A DNA stretch of 64,000 nt, taken from contig NZ_VOBA01000001.1 in assembly GCF_008369165.1 (NCBI RefSeq), positions 496,001 through 560,000 of the forward strand, read 5' to 3'. The DNA comes from Dietzia sp. ANT_WB102. Lineage in GTDB: Bacteria; Actinomycetota; Actinomycetes; Mycobacteriales; Mycobacteriaceae. Shown here piece by piece: positions 33,219 through 42,510 of the stretch (position 1 is the first letter of the stretch; every line of letters starts with the position of its first letter). The position numbers and the translations under genes are program-made. The notes under the pieces were generated by a model. It made no database searches. It saw only the letters and a list, made by a program, of their open reading frames with translations, and was not told the DNA's origin.

Positions 33219-34583
33219 ATGACCAGGCTTCGATTCCGACTCCGTCAGATCAGTTTGCGCTTCTGGTTCCTGCCCGCGGTCATGACACTCACCGCACTGG
33301 CTCTGGCCGCTTTAGGAACGTGGCTCTCTCACAACCCGGTCACCGCATTGACAACGGGGGAAGCAGGCGTTGCTCGCTGGCTCTACGACGGTGGGGTGGA
33401 CGGGTCCCGGAGCGTGCTCTCGGCGATTGCGAGCAGTTCGATAGGCGTTGGCGGCACCGTCTTCTCCATCACGATCGCCGCCCTGTCCTATGCCGCGGGC
33501 TCGATGGGTCCACGACTACTCCAAAACTTCACCGAAGACCGCGGCAACCAGATCACGCTTGGCATCTTCATCTCCACTTTCGCGTTCAGCCTCTACAGCC
33601 TGCGCACGGTTACGGCCGGCGAGGAAGGGCCGCCCTTCGTCCCTCACTACAACGTCACCCTGGCACTCATCATGGCGCTCGGCTGCATCGGCGCGCTCGT
33701 CTACTTCATCGATCACGTCACCAGGTCAATCAACACGACGCGCGTCGTCAACCTCCTCACCTCGGACCTAAGGTCCTCCCTGCTCTCAGTCACCGAGCAG
33801 AGCGACCCCGACCACAATGTGCTGCCGACACCCGACGAGGAGTTCTGGGCTGAAGCCGAGACTCTCTATGCCCATAACGGCGGCTACCTGCAGTTGGTCG
33901 ACCACCAGGGTCTCCTCAACCTCGCCGTCGAATCCGACACGACGATCCGACTCCTGGTGAAGCCCGGCGACTACCTCTTCCCTAACTCCCCCATCGCCGA
34001 GGCCTTCCCGAGCCTTCCCGACGGCATCCATTCCCGGCTCACGGTCGGCAACTCCCGCACCCGCAACCAAGACGTCGAGCACGCGGTGCGGCTCCTGGTC
34101 GAGGTCGGCACTCGTGCGCTCAGCCCGGGTACCAACGACCCTTTCACCGCTGTTGACGTGATCGACCGGTTCGGGGACGCACTGTGCACCCTGGAGAACC
34201 GCCGATGGCCCACAGGTGTGTATTCGAGGGAGGGCGAGATCCGTCTAGTCGTGGCGACGTCCGACTTCAAGGGACTGGTTGATTGCATGTTCGACCAGAT
34301 GCGGCAGTTTGGGGCAGGTGCTCCGTCTGTCAGCATCCGGATCCTCGATGTGCTCGCCGTCGCCGCACGGGTACTCGACGACCCCGAACGTCGTGCAGTA
34401 CTGACTTGGCATGCCACCAAGCTTCGTGACGACGCCCTCGACGCCACGCGCAACGCTGACGATCGGGTCGCCATCGAGAGCCGGCACCGCGACGTCCTCG
34501 AGGCAGTCAGCCAGGGAACAGGTAAAACTCCTCCGGCTGGAGCGCCTCTGCCGGCGCGCACCAGGTCGCCGATGCAAGAATAA
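33219..34583 (+). CDS. DUF2254 family membrane protein
   Basis: A 454-residue protein. An N-terminal membrane part of about four helices runs through FWFLPAVMTLTALALAALG, ITIAALSYAAGSMGPRLLQNF, QITLGIFISTFAFSLYSLR and NVTLALIMALGCIGALVYFI. A cytosolic part follows with GYLQLVDHQGLLNLA, LVKPGDYLF, EVGTRALSPGTNDPFTAVD and a helical tail. This is the complete DUF2254 layout; the function is unknown, though the ALSPGTNDP motif is strictly kept. GAGGGG lies 5 nt before ATG 33219. The frame is open upstream, but the extension is Arg/Thr-rich and crosses the inverted repeats. Confidence 0.88.
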   Translation: MTRLRFRLRQISLRFWFLPAVMTLTALALAALGTWLSHNPVTALTTGEAGVARWLYDGGVDGSRSVLSAIASSSIGVGGTVFSITIAALSYAAGSMGPRLLQNFTEDRGNQITLGIFISTFAFSLYSLRTVTAGEEGPPFVPHYNVTLALIMALGCIGALVYFIDHVTRSINTTRVVNLLTSDLRSSLLSVTEQSDPDHNVLPTPDEEFWAEAETLYAHNGGYLQLVDHQGLLNLAVESDTTIRLLVKPGDYLFPNSPIAEAFPSLPDGIHSRLTVGNSRTRNQDVEHAVRLLVEVGTRALSPGTNDPFTAVDVIDRFGDALCTLENRRWPTGVYSREGEIRLVVATSDFKGLVDCMFDQMRQFGAGAPSVSIRILDVLAVAARVLDDPERRAVLTWHATKLRDDALDATRNADDRVAIESRHRDVLEAVSQGTGKTPPAGAPLPARTRSPMQE

Positions 34584-34657
34584 ACCGCCGAATTTCGCGC
34601 GACTGACACTGTTCAGTCCACGATTGCACACGTTCAAGGCGTCAGCGCACGCTAAAA

Positions 34658-34690
34658 CGGCCTCACCCGGGTACATCCCAACTGAGGCCG
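34658..34690 (-). terminator. Terminator, mainly for tRNA-Leu
   Basis: CGGCCTCA (34658-34665) pairs with TGAGGCCG (34683-34690). Read on the minus strand the stem is followed by TTTTAG, so it is a proper terminator 27 nt after the tRNA-Leu 3' end. It may also stop the convergent DUF2254 transcript. Confidence 0.75.
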
Positions 34691-34716
34691 CTGCAGTTTC
34701 AAACTCAAACTGCCCG

Positions 34717-34802
34717 TGGTGGGCGAAGGGGGACTTGAACCCCCACGTCCCGAAGGACACTGGCACCTGAAGCCAGCGCGTCTGCCATTCCGCCACTCGC
34801 CC
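34717..34802 (-). tRNA. tRNA-Leu (anticodon CAG)
   Basis: An 86-nt class II tRNA including an encoded CCA end (34717-34719 on the plus strand as TGG). The acceptor stem GGGCGAG pairs with TTCGCCC (one G-U). The D-arm carries GGCGGAATGGCAGAC, the anticodon stem-loop is GCTGGCTTCAGGTGCCAG with anticodon CAG (34767-34769), the variable arm is TGTCCTTCGGGACG and the T-arm GGGGGTTCAAGTCCCCC. It reads CUG codons. A leucine tRNA beside fhaA is also seen in mycobacteria. Confidence 0.97.
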
Positions 34803-35031
34803 GAGTAACGCTGGAATACGGTAACACGCGCCTTCCAGAGCGCACTAATCGGCAGTGGGAACCCTGGGGAGACGCCCGTTCCAAGGTGTTCTGGACCAGT
34901 GTTCCGGGCTCCGGACGCGTGCTTTGAGCGGCCCACGCCTCTATGATCGACCGGATGCTCCCATACGTGGGGGCCACGCAGACGTGAACACGGCCAGTGC
35001 GGACGTAACCAGTATGGAGAGGAGGCGAGGC

Positions 35032-35889
35032 GTGGGATTCGTCGGGAAGTTCGAACGCACGCTCCAGGGCGCCGTCGGCGACGCGTTCGCCCGTCTCTTC
35101 GGTGGCAAGGTCGTGGCGGCCGAGGTCGAGGCGCAGCTACGCAAGCAGGCGGAGGCCTCCCTCAAGGTGGTCGACGGGCACCTGCTGGTGTCCAACAGCT
35201 ACACCATCACCCTGGCCCGGTCGGACTACGAATCGTTCACCGAGGACGAGGCGCTGGCCGTCAAGACCTTCTCTCGCCACCTGTCGGATCACATCTCCGA
35301 GCAGGGCTGGGAGACCTACGGACCGGTCACCCTGACCTTTGTGGAGCGCGACGACCTCCACACCGGACAGATGCGTATCGACGGGGTCGTGGACCCCGAC
35401 GCCGTCCCCTTCCACATCTCGGCCGCCGCGCCGGCCCCGGCGCCGGGACACCCGGCACCGTCGTCGCCGGGTGCGAGCAAGGAGAACAACAACATGCAGG
35501 CACCCGCTTCCAACTATCCGGTCTCTACCGGATCAGGCACCCGCAGCGCCGGCTGGGGCGGCCCGGCGGACGCGCCCACCCAGATCACGCAGGGCCGGTC
35601 CTCGCTGACCGTCAGCCTGCACCTCGAGGACGGTTCCGGGCGCACGTTCCGGCTCCAGCGGGGCTCCAACCTGCTGGGACGCGGGCAGGATGCCGCGTTC
35701 CGCCTCCCCGACACGGGCGTGTCGCGCCAGCACGCCGACATCCGATTCGATGGCCGCGAAGCGCTTCTCACCGATCTCGGCTCGACCAACGGCACCACGG
35801 TCAACGGCGGGCCGGTCCAGGACTGGCAACTCGCCGACGGCGACGTGATCCGGGTCGGACACTCGGAGATCACCGTCCGCTTCGACTAG
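35032..35889 (+). CDS. fhaA: FHA domain protein FhaA
   Basis: A 285-residue cytosolic scaffold protein. The N-terminal DUF3662 domain (VGFVGKFERTLQGAVGDAF to VNPDA-like VVDPDAVPF, residues 1-125) binds membrane partners such as MurJ in mycobacteria. A Pro/Ala/Ser/Asn linker follows. The C-terminal FHA domain shows NLLGRGQDAAFRLPD, VSRQHADIRF and LGSTNGTTVNGG, which recognises phosphothreonine. The linker is shorter than in M. tuberculosis FhaA, making the protein about half as long. GTG 35032 has AGGAGG 6 nt upstream; ATG 35014 would add six residues. It is the first gene of the division/signalling cluster. Confidence 0.92.
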   Translation: MGFVGKFERTLQGAVGDAFARLFGGKVVAAEVEAQLRKQAEASLKVVDGHLLVSNSYTITLARSDYESFTEDEALAVKTFSRHLSDHISEQGWETYGPVTLTFVERDDLHTGQMRIDGVVDPDAVPFHISAAAPAPAPGHPAPSSPGASKENNNMQAPASNYPVSTGSGTRSAGWGGPADAPTQITQGRSSLTVSLHLEDGSGRTFRLQRGSNLLGRGQDAAFRLPDTGVSRQHADIRFDGREALLTDLGSTNGTTVNGGPVQDWQLADGDVIRVGHSEITVRFD

Positions 35890-35904
35890 CCTCAACACGG
35901 ATGA

Positions 35905-35923
35905 CCCCCGGAACCACCGGGGG
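35905..35923 (+). terminator. Small hairpin between fhaA and fhaB
   Basis: CCCCCGG (35905-35911) pairs with 35917-35923 around AACCA. There is no T-tract. It may partly separate fhaA from the downstream operon, or just act as an mRNA processing or stability element. Confidence 0.55.
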
Positions 35924-35974
35924 CCGTGACACGTTGCTAGAGGTGAACTGACCGGCGAGGGGAGGACGGCACCA

Positions 35975-36433
35975 GTGCAGGGACTCGTTCTGCAGCTCTC
36001 GCGCGGCCTGTTGCTGGCGCTGTTGTGGCTGTTCATCTACCTCACCCTGCGAGCGCTGAAGACCGACGTCTTCGGCAACGTGGGAATGCGGTCGACAGGC
36101 CGCAGTGAGCGTCGGGGCGGAATGTTCGGTCGCGCCTCCAAAGCAGTCCGGCACCTCGTGGTCACCCAGGGCGCGCTCGCAGGCACCCGCATCACCCTCT
36201 CCAAACAACCTGTGCTGCTGGGCCGAGCCGACTCGTGCACGTTGGTGATCGACGACGATTACGCCTCCAACCAGCACGCGAGGCTCTCCCCGCACGGCCC
36301 CGACTGGTTCCTCGAGGACCTCGGCTCGACCAACGGCACCTATCTGGACAGGACGCGGGTGACGACCCCGGTCAAGGTGGACGCCGGTACGCCGATCCGG
36401 ATCGGCAAGACCGTGATCGAGCTCCGCACATGA
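35975..36433 (+). CDS. fhaB: FHA domain protein FhaB (FipA)
   Basis: A 152-residue protein with one N-terminal membrane anchor (LVLQLSRGLLLALLWLFIYLTL, residues 4-25) and a C-terminal FHA domain: PVLLGRADSCTLVIDDDYAS, NQHARLSPHGPDWFLEDLGS and TNGTYLDRTRV. In mycobacteria it links FtsZ/FtsQ and is phosphorylated by PknA. GTG 35975 has GGGGAGG upstream. Its stop overlaps the pstP ATG (ATGA). Confidence 0.93.
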   Translation: MQGLVLQLSRGLLLALLWLFIYLTLRALKTDVFGNVGMRSTGRSERRGGMFGRASKAVRHLVVTQGALAGTRITLSKQPVLLGRADSCTLVIDDDYASNQHARLSPHGPDWFLEDLGSTNGTYLDRTRVTTPVKVDAGTPIRIGKTVIELRT

Positions 36434-38007
36434 CCCCCGGGCTCGTCTACACCGCACGCTCGCATCTGGGCATGGTGCGGGAGAACAACGAGGACTCGGC
36501 GTACGCCGGCCCCCGGCTGCTCGCCCTGGCCGACGGGATGGGCGGGCACGCGGCGGGCGAGATCGCCAGCCAGTTCGTGGTGGCGGCGCTGGCCAGGCTC
36601 GACGAGGACGAACAGGGACAGGACCTCACAGGAGCGCTCACCCGCGCGCTGACCGTCGGCAACAACGCGATCGCCGCCCACGTGGAGGCGCACCCGGAGA
36701 CGGACGGCATGGGCTGCACGGCCACCGCGCTGCTCTTCGACGGTCGTCGGATGGGTCTGATCCACGTGGGCGACTCGCGGGCCTACCTGCTGCGTGACGG
36801 CACGCTGAGCCAGATCACCAAGGACGACACCTTCGTGCAATCCCTCGTCGACCGCGGGGAACTCTCCGCCGACGAGGCACACACCCACCCACGGCGCTCG
36901 CTCATCCTCAAGGCGCTCACCGGGGAGCCGGTGGAACCGACCGCCGTCATTCGCGAAGCCCGGGTCGGCGACCGCTACCTGTTGTGCTCCGACGGCCTGT
37001 CCGATCCGGTGAGCACCGAGACCATCGCCGAAACTCTCGCCACCGGGACCGTCGAGGAGGCCGCGGACCGACTCGTCCAATTGGCACTGCGCTCGGGCGG
37101 GCCGGACAACATCACGGTCGTCCTGGCCGACGTCCTAGAATCCCCGCGCAACGCGCCAACGATCCCCGTCGTGGTGGGCGCCGCATCTGGGGACGAGCCC
37201 GGCCAGATCGACCCCGCGGCCGACCCCTACTCCCACACCGCAGCCGGAAAAGCCGCCGCGTTCTCCCGCGCGCAGGTCGCCTCGCGGGGGGACGCCGACG
37301 GTGCGCCCGGCGGCGACGCCGCGGGCGCCGGGCGTGGGGGCCGAGCCGACGACGACGAGGTCGACCCTGCCCCGCCGCGCGGCAGCAGATGGCGTTTCGC
37401 CCTGAGCGTGGTCGGGGTACTCGTACTCCTGGCCGGGATCATCGGCGCGTCCGCGCTGCTCGTCCGCAGCAACTACTTCGTCACCGAATCCGACAGCCAG
37501 GTCGTGGTGAAGCGGGGCATCTCCGGGGAGGTCTTCGGCATCTCCCTAGCCTCGGTCAGCCAGGTGGCGTGTATCACCCGCGAGGGCGACCTCACCATGC
37601 ACTCCCCCGACGCCATCCCCACCGGGTGTGACGTGTTCACCCTGGGCGACCTCCGCGAACCCGCGAGGGAGACCGTGCGGGCCGGGATGCCCTCGGGCAG
37701 TCTCTCCGATGCCAATGCGCAGGTCTCCCGGCTCGCGCAGGACAACCTCCTGCCGCCATGCGAGCCCGAGGAGCGGCAGGAACGTCAGGGCGGTCAAGCC
37801 TCGTCGTCGTCGCCCTCCCCCTCGGACTCGCCGTCACCCACCGGTTCGACGTCGCCCACCGACCCCGCGTCACCCGACGATCGGCCGTCACCCGCGGCGG
37901 CGACCGCACCACCGGCCGCTCCCAGCCCATCGGACCGCGCGGCGAGTCCTCCCACCCCCACATCCCCCGAGCCGGTTCCCGGCGAGACCTGCCGGGTGGT
38001 GAACTGA
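36430..38007 (+). CDS. pstP: PP2C-type Ser/Thr phosphatase PstP
   Basis: A 525-residue membrane phosphatase that reverses PknA/PknB phosphorylation. The PPM metal-site motifs are in order: RENNEDSAY (about 17-25), ALADGMGGHAAGE (about 33-45), LIHVGDSRAYLLRDG (about 110), LLCSDGLSDPV (about 187) and GGPDNITVVLADV (about 222). One transmembrane helix lies at about 321-345, followed by an extracytoplasmic domain with two cysteines (VACITRE, TGCDVF) and a long Ser/Pro/Thr tail. It overlaps fhaB by 4 bp and precedes rodA by 3 bp. Confidence 0.95.
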   Translation: MTPGLVYTARSHLGMVRENNEDSAYAGPRLLALADGMGGHAAGEIASQFVVAALARLDEDEQGQDLTGALTRALTVGNNAIAAHVEAHPETDGMGCTATALLFDGRRMGLIHVGDSRAYLLRDGTLSQITKDDTFVQSLVDRGELSADEAHTHPRRSLILKALTGEPVEPTAVIREARVGDRYLLCSDGLSDPVSTETIAETLATGTVEEAADRLVQLALRSGGPDNITVVLADVLESPRNAPTIPVVVGAASGDEPGQIDPAADPYSHTAAGKAAAFSRAQVASRGDADGAPGGDAAGAGRGGRADDDEVDPAPPRGSRWRFALSVVGVLVLLAGIIGASALLVRSNYFVTESDSQVVVKRGISGEVFGISLASVSQVACITREGDLTMHSPDAIPTGCDVFTLGDLREPARETVRAGMPSGSLSDANAQVSRLAQDNLLPPCEPEERQERQGGQASSSSPSPSDSPSPTGSTSPTDPASPDDRPSPAAATAPPAAPSPSDRAASPPTPTSPEPVPGETCRVVN

Positions 38008-38010
38008 CTC

Positions 38011-39459
38011 GTGACCTCACCCGCATCAGAACCCCGAGGACAGGCCGTCCCCCGCAGTCCCCGCCGGGGCAAGGAACTCGTCCTGCTCATCGCGGCCACG
38101 GTGATCATCGGCTTCTCGCTGCTCCTGGTCCAACTCGCCCAGGAGCAGGAACTGTCCCTGGCGCTGCTGTGGATCACCCTGGCGTTCCTCGGCCTCACCG
38201 GCGGTGCCCACCTGCTCATCCGCTGGCTGGCCCCCTACGCCGACCCGGTGCTGCTCCCGGGCGTCGCGCTGCTCAACGGACTGGGTCTGGTGCTCATCTA
38301 CCGGCTCGACTTGGCGTACGCGGCCACTGCCGCCGCGAACGGCAACGACCCGCCCGGTATGGACGTCACCCGGCAGTTGCTCTGGACTCTCATCGGCCTC
38401 GCCGTCATGGGCGCGGTCCTGTACTTCCTCCGCGACCACCGTGTGCTGGCCCGCTACGGCTACACGATGGGCTTCGCGGGACTCCTCCTGCTGGCGATCC
38501 CGGCCGTACTGCCCGCCCGGTTCTCCGAGATCAACGGCGCCAAGAACTGGATCATCCTGCCCGGCTTCACCATCCAGCCCGGCGAGTTCGCGAAGATCCT
38601 GCTCATCGTGTTCTTCGCCTCGATCCTGGTGGAGAAGCGCGAGCTGTTCACCACCGCCGGCAAGCGGGTCCTGGGCGTGGACCTGCCGCGCGCCCGCGAC
38701 CTCGGGCCCATCATCGTGGCCTGGTTCCTGTCGCTGGGTGTGCTCGTGTTCAACACCGACCTCGGCATGTGCCTCCTGCTGTTCGCCACCGTGCTGACCA
38801 TGCTGTACGTCGCCACCGAACGGGTGAGCTGGCTGCTCATCGGCGTCGTCCTGGTGGCCGTGGGCGGCGTACTGGCGTACGCACTGTTCGGCCACGTCCG
38901 CGTGCGCTTCCAGATCTGGCGGGATCCGTTCGCCTTCTTCGACACCGGCGGCTACCAGAGCTCGCAGGCCCTCTTTGGCCTCGCCTCCGGCGGCATGGGC
39001 GGCACCGGGCTCGGCAACGGTCGGCCCGACCAGGTGCCGTTTGCGGGCACCGACTTCATCACCTCCACCATCGGCGAAGAGCTGGGTCTGATCGGCCTGG
39101 CGGCGGTCCTGATGGTCTACCTGCTCCTCATCCTGCGTGGCATCCGGGTGGGGCTGACCATCCGCGACAGCTTCGGCAAACTCGTCGCCGTGGGGCTCGC
39201 GTTCACCATGGCGATCCAGGTGTTCGTCGTGGTGGGCGGCGTGTCCACGCTCGTGCCCCTCACCGGTCTGACCCTCCCGTTCATGGCATACGGAGGCTCC
39301 AGCCTCCTCGCCAACTACGCACTGTTGGCGATCCTGCTCCGGCTGTCCCACGACGCTCGCCGCCCGCTACCCACTCCACGCCAGGCGCCCGCGCTGGCCG
39401 ACGCCGCCACCGGCATGATGCGGACCCCGCGGTTGTCGCTGGGCCGGAAGACCGGGTGA
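38011..39459 (+). CDS. rodA: SEDS peptidoglycan glycosyltransferase RodA/FtsW family
   Basis: A 482-residue polytopic protein (about 10-12 helices). It polymerises lipid II into glycan strands together with the class B PBP encoded next. SEDS signatures are present: NGAKNWIILPGFTIQPGEFAK with the conserved Gln-Pro-x-Glu, RVRFQIWRDPF, GGYQSSQALFGLASGG and, near the end, TLPFMAYGGSSLLANY. GTG 38011 is 3 bp after the pstP stop. Position and order match rodA of mycobacteria. Confidence 0.95.
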   Translation: MTSPASEPRGQAVPRSPRRGKELVLLIAATVIIGFSLLLVQLAQEQELSLALLWITLAFLGLTGGAHLLIRWLAPYADPVLLPGVALLNGLGLVLIYRLDLAYAATAAANGNDPPGMDVTRQLLWTLIGLAVMGAVLYFLRDHRVLARYGYTMGFAGLLLLAIPAVLPARFSEINGAKNWIILPGFTIQPGEFAKILLIVFFASILVEKRELFTTAGKRVLGVDLPRARDLGPIIVAWFLSLGVLVFNTDLGMCLLLFATVLTMLYVATERVSWLLIGVVLVAVGGVLAYALFGHVRVRFQIWRDPFAFFDTGGYQSSQALFGLASGGMGGTGLGNGRPDQVPFAGTDFITSTIGEELGLIGLAAVLMVYLLLILRGIRVGLTIRDSFGKLVAVGLAFTMAIQVFVVVGGVSTLVPLTGLTLPFMAYGGSSLLANYALLAILLRLSHDARRPLPTPRQAPALADAATGMMRTPRLSLGRKTG

Positions 39460-39466
39460 GCGCCGC

Positions 39467-40939
39467 GTGAATACCGCCATCCGCCGGGTCGCGGTCGCCG
39501 CCATGGTCATGGTGGTCGCCCTGCTGCTCCAACTCACCTGGGTCCAGGTGTTCCGCGCCGACGAACTGCGCGCCGACTCCCGCAACACCCGCATGCTGCT
39601 GGACGAGTACTCCCGCCAGCGCGGGCAGATCACCGCCGGCGGGCGCGTACTGGCCATGTCGCTGCCGTCCGACGGGCGCTTCGAGTTCGAACGCACCTAT
39701 CCCACCGACCCGGCCGTGTTCGGTCCGACCGTCGGGTACTACTCGCTGCAGTTCGCCACCTCCGGGATCGAGCAGACTCAGAACGCGTTCCTCAACGGCT
39801 CCGACCCGAGGCTGCTGTCCCAGCGGATCACCGGACTGATCTCCGGGCGCACCCCGCAGGGTGGCTCGGTGGAACTCACCTTGGATCCGACGGGCCAGCA
39901 GGTCGCCTACGAAGCACTGCTCCGCGGCGCGGACCAGGGCCCGTTCGTGGGCTCGGTCGCCGCCGTGCGCCCTTCGACCGGCGAAGTGCTCGCACTGGCC
40001 TCCAGCCCGTCGTTCGACCCGGGCGCACTGTCCAGCCTCGATCCGGACGTCCGCGGGCAGGAGATGGCGCGCATCGACCAGAGTCCGGACCGGCCACTGC
40101 TCAACCACGCCACCCAACAGGCGCTGCCGCCCGGCTCCACCATGAAGATCATCACCACCGCAGCCGCGCTCGAGCAGGGCATCGGCCCGGACACCCCGGT
40201 CTCGGGAGCCGACCGCACCCTCCTCCCCGGAACCGCTACCTACCTGCAGAACTACGCGGGCCAGACCTGTGGCGGCGGGACGGTCACACTGCGCACCGCC
40301 CTCGAGCTGTCCTGCAACGTGCCGTTCGTCGAACTCAGCCAGGACGTCGGCGCCGAGGCGTTCACCGAGATGGCCGAGAAGTTCGGCGTCGACGGCACGG
40401 CCCCGAAGGACTTCGGCATCCCGGTCGCACCGTCCGGTCTAGGACAGATGGAGGATGCCGCCCAGCTGGCCATGAGCGCGATCGGCCAGAGCGATGTCCG
40501 CATGACTACCCTGCAAAGCGCCATGGTGGCGGCGACCGTCTCCAACGGCGGCGTCCGCATGGAGCCGCAGCTGATCAAGTCACTGACCGCGCCCGACCTT
40601 TCCGTCGTCCAGGGTTTCACTCCGCGCGACGCCGCTCGGGCCCTCACCGACGAGCAGGCCGGCACCCTCACCGAGATGATGATCGGGGCCGAGCAGCACG
40701 CCGGCGGCGGTCTGCCGGGAGTCACCATCGCCTCCAAGACCGGCACGGCCGAGCACGGCGTTGACTCCTCCGAGTCCATCCCCTACACCTGGTACATCGC
40801 GTTCGTCCCCGGCCGCGACATCGCGGTGTCCGTCGCGATCGAGTCCGGTCCCGGCATTGATCGCGGTACCGTCGGCGCCACCTACGCCGCCCCCATCGGC
40901 CGCGAGGTCCTGGGCGCGCTGCTGGGGGGAGCACAGTGA
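39467..40939 (+). CDS. pbpA: Penicillin-binding protein PbpA (class B transpeptidase)
   Basis: A 490-residue membrane-anchored transpeptidase. One N-terminal helix ([20 protein letters not shown]) is followed by an N-domain, then the penicillin-binding triad motifs: [10 protein letters not shown] (SxxK, Ser near 224), [11 protein letters not shown] (SxN) and [11 protein letters not shown] (KTG). It crosslinks peptidoglycan with RodA as partner and in mycobacteria is a PknB target. Its GTG start follows rodA by 7 bp and its stop overlaps pknA by 4 bp. Confidence 0.95.
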   Translation: MNTAIRRVAVAAMVMVVALLLQLTWVQVFRADELRADSRNTRMLLDEYSRQRGQITAGGRVLAMSLPSDGRFEFERTYPTDPAVFGPTVGYYSLQFATSGIEQTQNAFLNGSDPRLLSQRITGLISGRTPQGGSVELTLDPTGQQVAYEALLRGADQGPFVGSVAAVRPSTGEVLALASSPSFDPGALSSLDPDVRGQEMARIDQSPDRPLLNHATQQALPPGSTMKIITTAAALEQGIGPDTPVSGADRTLLPGTATYLQNYAGQTCGGGTVTLRTALELSCNVPFVELSQDVGAEAFTEMAEKFGVDGTAPKDFGIPVAPSGLGQMEDAAQLAMSAIGQSDVRMTTLQSAMVAATVSNGGVRMEPQLIKSLTAPDLSVVQGFTPRDAARALTDEQAGTLTEMMIGAEQHAGGGLPGVTIASKTGTAEHGVDSSESIPYTWYIAFVPGRDIAVSVAIESGPGIDRGTVGATYAAPIGREVLGALLGGAQ

Positions 40940-42510
40940 GTCTGACTTCCGGCGCGGTCCTGTCCGACCGTTACCGCCTGCTGCGTCTCATCGCCACCGG
41001 CGGCATGGGTCAGGTGTGGGAGGCCGCCGACACGGTCCTCGACCGGCACGTCGCCGTGAAAGTGCTCAAGGCGGAGTACTCCTCCGACCCCGAATTCGTC
41101 GAGCGCTTCCGTTCCGAGGCCAAGGTCACCGCGAGGATCTCCCACCCCGGGATCGCCACCGTCTACGACTACGGACAGATCGACGACCCCGCCTCCGGCA
41201 GTCCACTGTCCTACCTGGTCATGGAACTCGTGGTGGGCGAGCCGCTCTCGGACGTCCTCGCCCGCGAGGGGACGCTGCCGATGCGGCACACGCTGGACAT
41301 GCTCGAGCAGACCGGCCGCGCACTCAACGCCGCCCACGCCATCGGACTGGTCCACCGGGACGTCAAGCCGGGCAACATCCTCATCACGCCCGCGGGGCAG
41401 GTCAAGCTCACCGATTTCGGGATCGCCAAATCGATGGGAGCATCCGCCGTCACACAGACGGGGATGGTCGTGGGTACTGCCCAGTACATCGCCCCCGAAC
41501 AGGCCATGGGTCACGAGACCTCCCCCGCCGGCGACGTGTATTCGCTGGGCGTCGTGGGCTATGAGTGCCTGGCCGGGAGGCGGCCGTTCGTCGCCGATTC
41601 GCCGGTATCCATCGCGATGATGCACGTGCGGGAGACCCCGCCACCGCTGCCCGACGCCGTGCCCGAGCCAGTCCGCCGAGTTCTCACCGAGGCCATGTCC
41701 AAGGCCCCCGAGCAGCGGTACCCGGACGGTGAGGCGTTCGCGGAAGCGATCGCTGACATCCGCGCCGGCCGCGACCCGCGCCCCCCGGCCGCGTTCATCG
41801 CGGCCGCCGGCGCCGCAGCGGGTGCGGCGGCTGCGGGCGCGACCGCTGCGACCACCGTTCTGCCTGAGGACGGCCCGAGTGGCGTGTACCGGGCGAGTGG
41901 CGCACCCGAGCCCACGCGCGCCTTCACCCGCGCACACCCCGGCACCCCGGGGCAGCCACGCACGCAGGGGCAACGGCCACAGCAGACTCGACCCGGCCCT
42001 GCGCCGGCCACCACGCGCCGCCAGCCCGCCCCGCCGGTCACCTCCGGGCCCCCGCGGCGCCGTGGGGGACCCGGTTGCGCGGGGTGGTTCCTGGTGGTCT
42101 TCGTGCTGGTCGCGATCGTGGCGGTCGCGGCCGCCATCGCGCTGTCCAATGCCGGTGTCTTCGGCTCGGGCGGGCTCTTCGGTCGCACCACGAGCACACC
42201 GACGCCGCCCACCACCCCGGCGACGACCATCACGACGCAGGCCCCCGCCCCGGCGCCCGCGCCGCAACCAACCCCCACCCCGACGCCGTCACCCGAGCCG
42301 TCGCCGTCGCCGACCGCGGCGCCGCCGGCCCCGGACCTGCAGGACATGCTGGACTCGCTCACCTCAGAGTTCAGCTCGCTGCTTCCACCCCAGGAGCAGC
42401 AGGGACAGCCGGGGCAGAACCAAGGTCAGGCGCAGCGTCAGAGCCAACCGCAGGCGTGGGGCCCCGCCGGCGACACCGTCCCCGCCCGCGGGGGAGGTGA
42501 CCGCGGATGA
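40936..42510 (+). CDS. pknA: Ser/Thr protein kinase PknA
   Basis: A 524-residue membrane kinase. The N-terminal kinase domain (1-275) shows [14 protein letters not shown] (Gly loop), [10 protein letters not shown] (ATP Lys), [12 protein letters not shown] (catalytic loop), [10 protein letters not shown] (DFG), the activation segment with [17 protein letters not shown] and [11 protein letters not shown]. An Ala/Pro/Arg linker leads to one helix ([20 protein letters not shown], about 385-405). A Thr/Pro-rich extracytoplasmic tail of about 115 residues follows, without PASTA domains. It controls cell shape and division with PknB and overlaps it by 4 bp. Confidence 0.95.
   Translation: MSLTSGAVLSDRYRLLRLIATGGMGQVWEAADTVLDRHVAVKVLKAEYSSDPEFVERFRSEAKVTARISHPGIATVYDYGQIDDPASGSPLSYLVMELVVGEPLSDVLAREGTLPMRHTLDMLEQTGRALNAAHAIGLVHRDVKPGNILITPAGQVKLTDFGIAKSMGASAVTQTGMVVGTAQYIAPEQAMGHETSPAGDVYSLGVVGYECLAGRRPFVADSPVSIAMMHVRETPPPLPDAVPEPVRRVLTEAMSKAPEQRYPDGEAFAEAIADIRAGRDPRPPAAFIAAAGAAAGAAAAGATAATTVLPEDGPSGVYRASGAPEPTRAFTRAHPGTPGQPRTQGQRPQQTRPGPAPATTRRQPAPPVTSGPPRRRGGPGCAGWFLVVFVLVAIVAVAAAIALSNAGVFGSGGLFGRTTSTPTPPTTPATTITTQAPAPAPAPQPTPTPTPSPEPSPSPTAAPPAPDLQDMLDSLTSEFSSLLPPQEQQGQPGQNQGQAQRQSQPQAWGPAGDTVPARGGGDRG

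Noticed and set aside
38026-39351. Long minus-strand open frame opposite rodA
   Set aside because: Composition (Gln/Glu/His/Asp-rich) and lack of motifs show a shadow of the polytopic rodA gene.
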